Positions 23,877-31,214 of a stretch of 35,475 nt of DNA are shown here, piece by piece. Source of the DNA: CAKRJP01 sp963658085 (GTDB lineage: Bacteria; Bacillota; Clostridia; Lachnospirales; Lachnospiraceae); the NCBI GenBank assembly GCA_963658085.1, contig CAVKOU010000023.1, positions 1 through 35,475 on the forward strand, in the 5' to 3' direction. The notes beneath the pieces are model-generated. The model saw nothing but the letters and a program-made list of their open reading frames with translations. It made no database searches and was not told the DNA's origin. A program made the position numbers and the translations under genes. Position 1 is the stretch's first letter. Each line of letters begins with the position of its first letter.

Positions 23877-24746
23877 TTACTTCGTTTCCTCCAGTATGAT
23901 TATCTTCTCGTAACGTTGTACCCAATAGTCCTTGTCGGCCTCGCCAAGTACATAAGTCAGAAGTTTTCGTACCCGCTCATCGTCGATGGCGATATCAATA
24001 CCCTTAATATCCTCCCGAAGTTCCCGCACGACCTGTACCAACATAGCCAAAATCTGCTGTTTCTGCTTCCACTCCGGATCCACATAGATATTCAACAGGT
24101 TGGCCCGTTCCTTTTCGTTCTCCGGATTTCCAAGAAGGATCGCACCCCGCATTTTGCCATTCTCAATGGCGAAAACGCTATTTTTCGTATCACAGTCTCC
24201 GAGGAGCTCTTCCCGAAATCTCTTTGGCAGCTCCTTGCCCTGGGTTCTCGCATAGTAGCGCATCTCTCCCCGCTCAAGATGTGTATAAATCTTTCCATTG
24301 ACGGAGCCAAACGGCTTCAAAGCCTCACTTTCCAGTAACTCCTTCCGATTGTAGGAATAGATGTGCCCATCCAAAATTACCGGTTCAAAGTTTGCCAGCA
24401 AAAGAAAATGCGTAAAATCAACAATCTCCTCACGCTCTCCCATCGGCATACACAAAATCTTCTTTACACCGCTCTCGCCAAGAATCTTCTCTGCCTCGTA
24501 GAGAAGTCCCATCGCGTACCCCTCTTCCCTGGCCTCCGGCACAGTATAGATGTAAGCCAGCTCCACGCTGTCCCGCTCTCCCTTTCTCTTCTGAAAGACC
24601 GCCATCGTCAGGATCTTACCGTCTTCCTTTTCCTCTTCACCAACCAGTAAGTAGCCTCTTTTGTTCTTTATATTTTCTCGTATCTCCTCGGGTAAAAATG
24701 TCAGTACCTCACCCAGCTGTTCTCCCGTCAGCAAATGGTAATTCAT
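23877..24746 (-). CDS. GNAT-fold acetyltransferase-like protein, probably two tandem domains
   Basis: A 289-residue protein. Its first half has the acetyl-CoA-binding signature IYTVPEAREEGYAMGLL (66-82), matching the R-x-x-G-x-A pattern of GNAT motif A. The second half (FAIENGKMRGAILLGN... NIYVDPEWKQKQQILAMLVQVV) looks like a second, more degenerate GNAT fold. Such tandem forms often act on small amines or protein N-termini, but the substrate is unknown. It lies 92 bases downstream of paralogue 2 in the same direction, without a terminator between them, so the two may be co-transcribed. Its stop is three bases from the terminator stem. Confidence 0.75.
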   Translation of the reverse strand: MNYHLLTGEQLGEVLTFLPEEIRENIKNKRGYLLVGEEEKEDGKILTMAVFQKRKGERDSVELAYIYTVPEAREEGYAMGLLYEAEKILGESGVKKILCMPMGEREEIVDFTHFLLLANFEPVILDGHIYSYNRKELLESEALKPFGSVNGKIYTHLERGEMRYYARTQGKELPKRFREELLGDCDTKNSVFAIENGKMRGAILLGNPENEKERANLLNIYVDPEWKQKQQILAMLVQVVRELREDIKGIDIAIDDERVRKLLTYVLGEADKDYWVQRYEKIIILEETK

Positions 24747-24838
24747 GTATCTTTTCTCCTTCCGGTTTGATTCTTTTTCCTGTAAATCCTTCTACAAACA
24801 TTATAAAAATTTTACCCTAAAAAAACAAGTTCAAAACT

Positions 24839-27151
24839 CTACATAAGCCCTTTTTCACGGCAAAGCGCTCGAAGCTCATCTTCCTTCTTAACATCAGGCA
24901 ATATAAACCCACCATTATTTTCGTTCTTCTCGTTCCGCACCTCATCCTTGAAAAACTTTTTTTTCAGCTCATATACTTGCTGCTTTACTGCCTTTTCACT
25001 TTCTGGCAGCTTCGTTCCTGTTACGTCATATCCATTCAGCTCAAAATAACCGTTTACAAGCTGGCGCATACTACTCATATTTACACTATCGTTCTGTTTC
25101 TTCATATAATCTAAAAGAGCATTACCTTTAGTTCTTATAACCTCCTCATTGATAATATCCATCATCACGTTATAGGCACCCTGCTGCAGCGAATCACTCT
25201 GATATTCCCCACGGAATTTATCAAGCATATTCTCTTCTGTCAAATCCTCATCCCTGGTGTAGCAGGTCTTTTTCAAATTTAAAAAGATATAAGCCATGGC
25301 AGCAATTCGGTCTGTGGCATCATGGCTGGTAACCAGTTGCATGAGTTTTTTGTTCGTATCAAAATTCTTACGGGTCTCCTCTGTAATATTTCCATCTTCG
25401 TCCCTCTTATAGATTAACATCAGATCTCTCAGACGAGTAGAAGTAGTCTTCAAAGGATTTATTCGTCCTGCTTCTTCCAACTTATCATCAACAAAGTATT
25501 CAGCAAAATTCTTTATCAAATCCCTCTGAGTCTCCTTGCTTTTAGTAATGTGTTCCCTAACACAACGAGCCGTATCCTCTATATAGTTCTGGCGCTGCGC
25601 CTTCCGATTGGTTTCTCGCTCTTCTCGCTCCTGTAATTGCTGTCTCAGATTCTCCCTGTATTGAGGTTTCTGACGGAACTGGTTCACTCTTTCTTGAAGT
25701 GCCACTTCCATATCTTCTTTAATATCTGGCTCTTCTGCCTTTTTAGCCATATCTAGAGCCTGCTTGGCACTTTGTCGAAATGTGACACTGTCTTTTTTAC
25801 TAGACTTGGTATTCAACACCGCGCCACTATCTCCATCGAAGCCATAGGACTTCATGTATGCTTTCATACCAGTCATAAAGAACGCATATTTAGGTGATGT
25901 CACCACATTCTCCATATATGTCAGCTCAGGTGGCAATTCCTTTTTCATACTATCGTAGCGGTTCCTTTCCATCTGGAGCAGACTGATAATGGTAGCATAT
26001 AAGCTAACCGCGTTTTTACTTGCTGTTGCGTTTTCGCTTCCTGTTGCGTCTTCACTTCCTGTTGCCTTCTTGTAGAAATCATTGATATTCTCATTTATAT
26101 CAAACTTACTCAGCCGCTGGTAGATCTTCGCTATCATCGTAAGCCGGATCTCATCATCATCTGACTTGAAAGCCTGAATCGTCTCCCAGTTATCTTCATA
26201 ATTGGCCTGGGTCTCCTTTGTCACCTTTCCAGTTTTATCACGTTCATAAGGAAGGAGGATATCCGCCCAGCGCCCTGTCAATGCACCCTTATTGACCTTA
26301 GAAAGCTCTTTTACATCCTCAGAAAAATTTTTTTTCAGATCATCGGCAATGTTATCACGTTTCTCCATGGTGTCCCGCATTAATGTTACAGCAGGCTCAA
26401 CCTCCAGCACACTACCGGTCAGCGCAATAAGTTTTGTAACTCGATCCATACGTTTTCTTCCTTTGATAGTACCATAATGTTTCCTATAACGGCGGCTGGC
26501 ATACCACTCTAACTTGCTTAAAAGCTTCTTCAGAGCCACTACCTGGGCCTTCCATTCAGAGTTACTGGTCTTTGCGCGTTCCTCGGGTTCCTCCTTTATC
26601 AATTTCTTGTAGTCATTCGCTGCATTCCATACACCTGAATATGCCGGAGAATCCGTTCTCTCCTTTCGATCCGCCAAAAGCTCATCGATGCTTTGTTCCA
26701 TTTCCATAATATTGGCATTCTTCCGAATCTCTTCGGAAGCCTTGTCTCTCTCCCGCACCCCACGCAGAGCTTTTTCTGCCTCCTTTTCCAGTTTTTCCCA
26801 ATTCGAACTTTCGCCTTTCTCCAGATAGGCTTTCTCGTACTTTCTGTAAAGGTGTGCACTTATTTTTGCAAACTCATCATTTTTCTGCACCCAGGCCTTA
26901 TTGATTCGCTCCTTCATATAGTTATTAAAGGCCTTCATCTTCGGAAGATTTTCCGTTTTGTTCAGATAATCAGCTGATTTCTCCAGATTCCTCAAGATTA
27001 CCTCATCCTCTTGATCATCGATTAGCAGTTCAAACTCTCCCACCTCCGTCTTAATAATCTTATCAGCCTCGGAAACATCCTTATATTGTTCCCATAACGG
27101 TGTCCATTTTTTCTTCTCTACCTGCTTTTCTCCTTTTACTTCTCCTGGCAT
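24839..27151 (-). CDS. Large charged helical protein of unknown function (paralogue 2)
   Basis: A 770-residue relative of the protein at 20083-22362, equally unrecognised. Its first 255 residues differ at only a handful of positions (for example Ala5 to Val, two Asn to Lys near 210), and the DNA of this part is practically identical. From about residue 256 on, the protein has diverged to moderate similarity. It keeps the same internal repeat (LLPYERDKTGKVTKETQANYE and LIYKRDEDGNITEETRKNFD). It carries an insertion of three six-residue repeats (ATGSED, ATGSEN, ATASKN) absent from paralogue 1. No signal peptide, membrane segment or catalytic motif is apparent. It is followed by the GNAT-like gene. 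Confidence 0.8.
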   Translation of the reverse strand: MPGEVKGEKQVEKKKWTPLWEQYKDVSEADKIIKTEVGEFELLIDDQEDEVILRNLEKSADYLNKTENLPKMKAFNNYMKERINKAWVQKNDEFAKISAHLYRKYEKAYLEKGESSNWEKLEKEAEKALRGVRERDKASEEIRKNANIMEMEQSIDELLADRKERTDSPAYSGVWNAANDYKKLIKEEPEERAKTSNSEWKAQVVALKKLLSKLEWYASRRYRKHYGTIKGRKRMDRVTKLIALTGSVLEVEPAVTLMRDTMEKRDNIADDLKKNFSEDVKELSKVNKGALTGRWADILLPYERDKTGKVTKETQANYEDNWETIQAFKSDDDEIRLTMIAKIYQRLSKFDINENINDFYKKATGSEDATGSENATASKNAVSLYATIISLLQMERNRYDSMKKELPPELTYMENVVTSPKYAFFMTGMKAYMKSYGFDGDSGAVLNTKSSKKDSVTFRQSAKQALDMAKKAEEPDIKEDMEVALQERVNQFRQKPQYRENLRQQLQEREERETNRKAQRQNYIEDTARCVREHITKSKETQRDLIKNFAEYFVDDKLEEAGRINPLKTTSTRLRDLMLIYKRDEDGNITEETRKNFDTNKKLMQLVTSHDATDRIAAMAYIFLNLKKTCYTRDEDLTEENMLDKFRGEYQSDSLQQGAYNVMMDIINEEVIRTKGNALLDYMKKQNDSVNMSSMRQLVNGYFELNGYDVTGTKLPESEKAVKQQVYELKKKFFKDEVRNEKNENNGGFILPDVKKEDELRALCREKGLM
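26022..26076. repeat. 18-base tandem repeats inside paralogue 2
   Basis: Three degenerate 18-base units encode ATGSED, ATGSEN and ATASKN in the coding frame. They form a flexible low-complexity insertion between helical parts of the protein. The copy at 20083-22362 lacks it. Confidence 0.65.
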
Positions 27152-27184
27152 AATAAACTCTCCTTTTTTTTAATTATCCTCTTA

Positions 27185-27284
27185 GGCGTTTGTAAAACGC
27201 CTGCCTTACTTTGTGTTTTCTATCGAAACTTTGTGTTTATCACTTGCTACTTATATATACGATAAACACTGCAAAGAAGGATAA
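27185..27284 (-). promoter_or_regulatory. Conserved upstream block and leader hairpin of paralogue 2
   Basis: 27240-27284 repeats the upstream block of paralogue 1 almost exactly. Between it and the start codon, AGGCGTTT-N3-AAACGCCT (about 27184-27202) forms a perfect short hairpin in the leader that paralogue 1 does not have. Confidence 0.5.
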
Positions 27285-27336
27285 ATATATTTTAGATATT
27301 TTAGTAAATACTTATCTATATTCCTCGTTTTTTTGC

Positions 27337-27370
27337 TCAAAGAAATGACTGGCAGCAAGTACCAGTCATT
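27337..27370 (-). terminator. Terminator after the MFS transporter gene
   Basis: On the minus strand, AATGACTGG-N9-CCAGTCATT is followed by TCTTT. The T run is modest. It lies 14 bases after the stop. Confidence 0.65.
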
Positions 27371-27383
27371 CATTCTGCAATAT

Positions 27384-28613
27384 TTATTCCAGTGCCGCCG
27401 CTTTTCGGAAGAATACAATTCCAATCACGAACAATACAGCGATCATTCCAACACCGATATTAATATTTCCTGTAATCTGGGAGATTACACTGACAATCGT
27501 CGTTCCCATAAAGGATGCGCCCTTTCCACAGATATCCATAAGGCCGAAAAACTCTCCCGACTGATTTGCCGGTATGATCTTTGTAAAATAGGATCTGGAC
27601 AGTGCCTGCACGCCTCCCTGGAACATTCCTACCCAGACTGCCAGTACCCAGAACTGCCACTGATCATGCAGGAAGATTGCAAAGATTGCTACCCCAAGGT
27701 ATGCCACAATACATACGGTGATCAAATTCTCTGCAGAATATTTCTTCGCCAAGCGTCCAAAGATAATGGCAAATGGAAATGCCACGATCTGTGTGAGTAA
27801 AAGGGCAAGAAGCAAACCTGTGCTGCTAAGTCCCAAAGCCGATCCATATGCCGTTGCCATATCGATAATCGTGTATACCCCGTCGATGTAAAAGAAATAG
27901 GCCAACAGGAACAAAAATACCTTCTTCTCTTTCTTTGCATTTTTAAGGGTTACTCCGATTCTCTTAAAACTTTCCGAAACCGCATGGGCTTTCTTTTCCA
28001 CATAATATTTTTGATGATAAGTTTTCAAAAGAGGCAGGGTCATAAGTACCCACCATGCTGTGATGATAACAAACGAGATCATCATTGCTGTTTCCATGGT
28101 GATGCCCAACATTTCTGCTGCATTTAAAACTACGATGAGACACACAACAAAGGGCACACAACTTCCAATGTATCCCCATGCATACCCCTGGGAAGATACC
28201 TCGTCCATCCGGTCTTCCGATGTTACATCCACCAGCATGGAATCATAAAATACAAGGGTTACGGAATATCCCACTTTTGCAACCACAAATACTACCAGAA
28301 ACGCGAGCCAGTATTTTGCAAAGCCAAGAGCCAAAGATGAGGCTGCTCCTATCCCCAATGCTACCATGAAAATCGGTTTTTTATAGCCCTTTGTATCTGC
28401 AAGGGTGCCAAACACCGGACCTGCCAGAGCCGTAATAAGGGTTGCAATCGCCACTGCATATCCCCAATATGCCAGGTATTGAACACTGGAAAGTCCTTGA
28501 TTTCCGGCAATATAATTAAAATAAATCGGCAAGATTGTTGCCGCTAAAAGTGTAAATGCCGAATTTCCAACATCGTATAAAATCCAGTTTTTTTCCTGTC
28601 TCGTCATTTTCAT
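27384..28613 (-). CDS. MFS transporter, UMF1/Atg22-like family
   Basis: A 409-residue membrane protein with about twelve hydrophobic segments. The opening EKNWILYDVGNSAFTLLAATILPIYF is the hallmark of the UMF1 (Atg22-like) branch, and GPVFGTLADTKGYKKP is the MFS loop 2-3 motif. In yeast, Atg22 exports amino acids from the vacuole; bacterial members are not well characterised, so the substrate is open. Its ATG overlaps the stop of the phospholipase-like gene (TAATG), so the two are translationally coupled and likely share a function at the membrane. A short terminator follows. Confidence 0.88.
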   Translation of the reverse strand: MKMTRQEKNWILYDVGNSAFTLLAATILPIYFNYIAGNQGLSSVQYLAYWGYAVAIATLITALAGPVFGTLADTKGYKKPIFMVALGIGAASSLALGFAKYWLAFLVVFVVAKVGYSVTLVFYDSMLVDVTSEDRMDEVSSQGYAWGYIGSCVPFVVCLIVVLNAAEMLGITMETAMMISFVIITAWWVLMTLPLLKTYHQKYYVEKKAHAVSESFKRIGVTLKNAKKEKKVFLFLLAYFFYIDGVYTIIDMATAYGSALGLSSTGLLLALLLTQIVAFPFAIIFGRLAKKYSAENLITVCIVAYLGVAIFAIFLHDQWQFWVLAVWVGMFQGGVQALSRSYFTKIIPANQSGEFFGLMDICGKGASFMGTTIVSVISQITGNINIGVGMIAVLFVIGIVFFRKAAALE

Positions 28614-29434
28614 TATGTATTTTCCTCCTTTTTAGGAAGTTCTGAACCAAAGGTATATTGATAAACCGGATCTAACGGTAACGTTCCGTCTAAAAACGAC
28701 TTATATTCACTGATCAGTTTTCCTGCCAGAGGAATAGCCTCTTCATAAAGCTGTACCAGATGTCTGATCTGATCTTTACAGGCTTTATTCTTTTGATATT
28801 TTATAATAAAACCGTGATATTCATAATAAAGGCCTGATACCTTAAGTCCTGCATACAACGCCATTCGTTTTATCTTTCCCGGACATACAAAAAGACGGTC
28901 ACAAAGAATCATTCCATCCAGGGATTTTTTTACATCCTTTGTGGTGAGTTTACGATAAAATTCTTTGATAACTGCCGCATTCCTTTCTGAAGGAATAATA
29001 TGTTTCGTCAGTTTTCTTTGTACCGGATTTTCGTCATTCATGATCATCAATTCTCGGTCTAATTCTCCTTCCACCGCAATATGTGCCAGTCCTGTTTCTC
29101 TTACAGACTCCTCCACATATCCATGACAGGTCACATCCAGCGCAAAATGACAGATCACTCCGTAGGTGTAAGCCAACTGTTTTTCGTAATGTTCATGACT
29201 GTGAATCACTTTTGCCGCCCGAATGAAAAATTTCCCACCGGCCTCATCGTGCATCCTGCTTCCAAGTCTATTGACATAATTCTTTTTCAGTGGTTTGTAA
29301 TAAAAAAGAATATCCGGCCCGTGAAGCCCAATATTAAAAAGTTCCGGATACTTATCTATCACTTTCCTCTCATATCCTGTAAGTTTTCCTCGAACCTGCT
29401 GTCCAAACATATAATGTGCATAAGTTGAAGGCAT
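28613..29434 (-). CDS. Zinc-dependent phospholipase C-like protein
   Basis: A 273-residue protein of the Zn_dep_PLPC family. The spaced metal ligands are visible: PSTYAHYMFG (His7), GLHGPDILFYY (His38, Asp41), the His of SRMHDEAGGKFF, YGVICHFALDVTCHGYVE (two His and an Asp) and HIAVEGELD. True phospholipases of this fold are secreted, but this one has no signal peptide. It belongs to the intracellular form common in clostridia whose substrate is unknown. The start has AAAGGATGGG nearby. It is the first gene of a two-gene unit with the UMF1 transporter. Confidence 0.82.
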   Translation of the reverse strand: MPSTYAHYMFGQQVRGKLTGYERKVIDKYPELFNIGLHGPDILFYYKPLKKNYVNRLGSRMHDEAGGKFFIRAAKVIHSHEHYEKQLAYTYGVICHFALDVTCHGYVEESVRETGLAHIAVEGELDRELMIMNDENPVQRKLTKHIIPSERNAAVIKEFYRKLTTKDVKKSLDGMILCDRLFVCPGKIKRMALYAGLKVSGLYYEYHGFIIKYQKNKACKDQIRHLVQLYEEAIPLAGKLISEYKSFLDGTLPLDPVYQYTFGSELPKKEENT

Positions 29435-29607
29435 CGAATCCCATCCTTTCTTTCTCCATATCTGTCGATTATAGAGAACTCTCTGACATACCGCTATCGT
29501 ACTTTCGTTAACCTCAGATAAAGGTTCTGTAAAACATTTTTATTTATAATCCATTGTAACACGTTCCCTTATTTTTCCATAGATATAACTGTTCACATAT
29601 AAACAAC

Positions 29608-29636
29608 TTGCGTAAGTACCCTTCAAATAATAAAAT
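29608..29636 (+). promoter_or_regulatory. Promoter of the binding protein-kinase operon
   Basis: TTGCGT, 17 bases, TAAAAT: four and five of six matches to the sigma-A consensus, with ideal spacing. The start of transcription would fall near 29643. Confidence 0.7.
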
Positions 29637-29641
29637 GATAC

Positions 29642-29699
29642 CAAGGACTCAGGAGCAGGTCCACACGGTGAATTCGCTTGCAGGTGGAGGCTCTCCTTG
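29642..29699 (+). promoter_or_regulatory. Structured 5' leader candidate
   Basis: From the predicted transcription start, CAAGGA pairs with TCCTTG (29642-29647 with 29694-29699). Inside that, GAGC pairs with GCTC and CCAC with GTGG. This gives one long irregular stem-loop before the ribosome binding site GGGAG at 29726. It matches no riboswitch I recognise. Confidence 0.35.
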
Positions 29700-29739
29700 A
29701 ACCATACCCAAACATATAACTAACAGGGAGTTTAAAGAT

Positions 29740-31209
29740 ATGAAAAAGAAAATCGTTGCAAAATCACTGACTCTTGCCCTGTTTGCGTGCTTGACCACCG
29801 GCTGTGCCGGCACCTCAACCGACAGCGCAAAATCTGTAAAATTAGATCCCGATAATCCTATCACTCTCACCGTATGGCATTACTACAACGGAACACAACA
29901 AGCTGTCTTTGATGAACTGCTTAACGAATTTAATTCCACGGTAGGCACAGAAGAAGGTATTCATATGGAAGGCTACAGCTATGGATCTATATCAGATCTT
30001 GATCAGGCTATTACCAATTCTATAAATGAAGAAGTAGGTGCCAAGGATCTTCCGGCAATTTTTTCATCTTATCCGGATACCGCATATTCTGTAGAACAAA
30101 AAGGGAAACTTGCCGATATTTCCTCTTATTTCACAGAAGATGAGTTATCTTCCTACGTGGATTCCTATATCCAGGATGGTTACTTTGACGGAAGGGATGC
30201 CCTTTGCCTCTTCCCCGTTGCCAAATCCACAGAAATGATGATGATCAACAAGACAGACTGGGAACCGTTTGCAGAAGCAACAGGCGTCACACTGGATGAT
30301 CTAAATACCACAGAAGGGGTAACCCAGGTTGCAGAAAAATATTATAACTGGACCGACAGCCTGACGCCGGATACTCCCGATGATGGAAAAGCCTTTTACG
30401 GAAGAGATTCCATGTCCAATTATTTTGTCATCGGCATGAAACAGATGGGGACAGATATCTTTGAAGTAAAAGATGGAACAGCAACCGTGAACATCGACAA
30501 AGAAAAGATTCACCGTTTATGGGAGAATTACTACGTACCATATATGAAGGGCTATTTTGCATCCTACGGAAAATTCCGTTCTGATGATGTGAAGACAGGA
30601 GATATCATTGCTTACACAGGTTCCACATCCTCAGCCTACTATTTCCCGGACAATGTAGAAAGCGATACGGATCTATATCCCATTGAGTATATCATGCAGG
30701 AAGCCCCGATTATGGAAGGTGGCGAAAATTACCGTGTACAGCAAGGGGCTGGCATGGCCGTAACAAAGGCAGATGAGAAACAGGAATATGCATCCTGTGT
30801 GTTCTTAAAATGGTTTACACAAAAAGAAGAAAATCTAAAATTCGTAGCAGAATCTTCTTACATGCCGGTATTGAAAGAGGCTAACAAGATGGACGTAGTA
30901 GACCAGGTACTTGAAGACGAAAATCTGGATGTCAATGAAAAGTCTTATGCGTGCCTTAAGCAGGTTCTTACAGATATTGACGACATTCAATTCTACACGT
31001 CTAAGACCTGTGAAAATGGTTATAGTATGCGTAAAGTATTAGATTATAATCTGTCCGATCGAATTACCGCGGACAAAGAAGCCTTAGACGCAGCCGTGGC
31101 TTCCGGAGCTTCAAAAGAAGAGGAACTGGCAAAATATATCTCCGAAGAATCTTTCGAAAGCTGGTACGAAGAGTTCTGTGATGCCCTTTCTCAGGCACAA
31201 ACAAAGTAA
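29740..31209 (+). CDS. Extracellular solute-binding lipoprotein (family 1, sugar type)
   Basis: A 489-residue lipoprotein: signal peptide MKKKIVAKSLTLALFACL, lipobox TTGC (lipidated Cys22), then the family-1 binding fold (ITLTVWHYYNGTQQAVFDELLNEFN and later WFTQKEENLKFVAESSYMPV). Usually such proteins feed carbohydrate ABC transporters, but no permease or ATPase gene is near. The next gene, six bases on, is a membrane hybrid kinase with a large outside domain. The lipoprotein therefore more likely acts as its co-receptor, presenting a bound ligand to it. GGGAG lies nine bases before the ATG. Ligand unknown; a sugar or oligosaccharide is the family expectation. Confidence 0.88.
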   Translation: MKKKIVAKSLTLALFACLTTGCAGTSTDSAKSVKLDPDNPITLTVWHYYNGTQQAVFDELLNEFNSTVGTEEGIHMEGYSYGSISDLDQAITNSINEEVGAKDLPAIFSSYPDTAYSVEQKGKLADISSYFTEDELSSYVDSYIQDGYFDGRDALCLFPVAKSTEMMMINKTDWEPFAEATGVTLDDLNTTEGVTQVAEKYYNWTDSLTPDTPDDGKAFYGRDSMSNYFVIGMKQMGTDIFEVKDGTATVNIDKEKIHRLWENYYVPYMKGYFASYGKFRSDDVKTGDIIAYTGSTSSAYYFPDNVESDTDLYPIEYIMQEAPIMEGGENYRVQQGAGMAVTKADEKQEYASCVFLKWFTQKEENLKFVAESSYMPVLKEANKMDVVDQVLEDENLDVNEKSYACLKQVLTDIDDIQFYTSKTCENGYSMRKVLDYNLSDRITADKEALDAAVASGASKEEELAKYISEESFESWYEEFCDALSQAQTK

Positions 31210-31214
31210 AAATA

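Larger units (their letters stand above)
29435..29739. other. Divergent intergenic region
   Basis: About 300 bases without a supported gene between the phospholipase-like gene (minus) and the binding-protein gene (plus). It holds a good plus-strand promoter and a structured leader (listed separately). On the minus strand a TATAAT at 29473-29468 lacks a good -35. Confidence 0.7.

Noticed and set aside
29740..31209. Binding lipoprotein as part of a sugar ABC transporter
   Set aside because: No permease or ATPase gene is near, and the next gene is a kinase, so a transporter assignment is not supported here.
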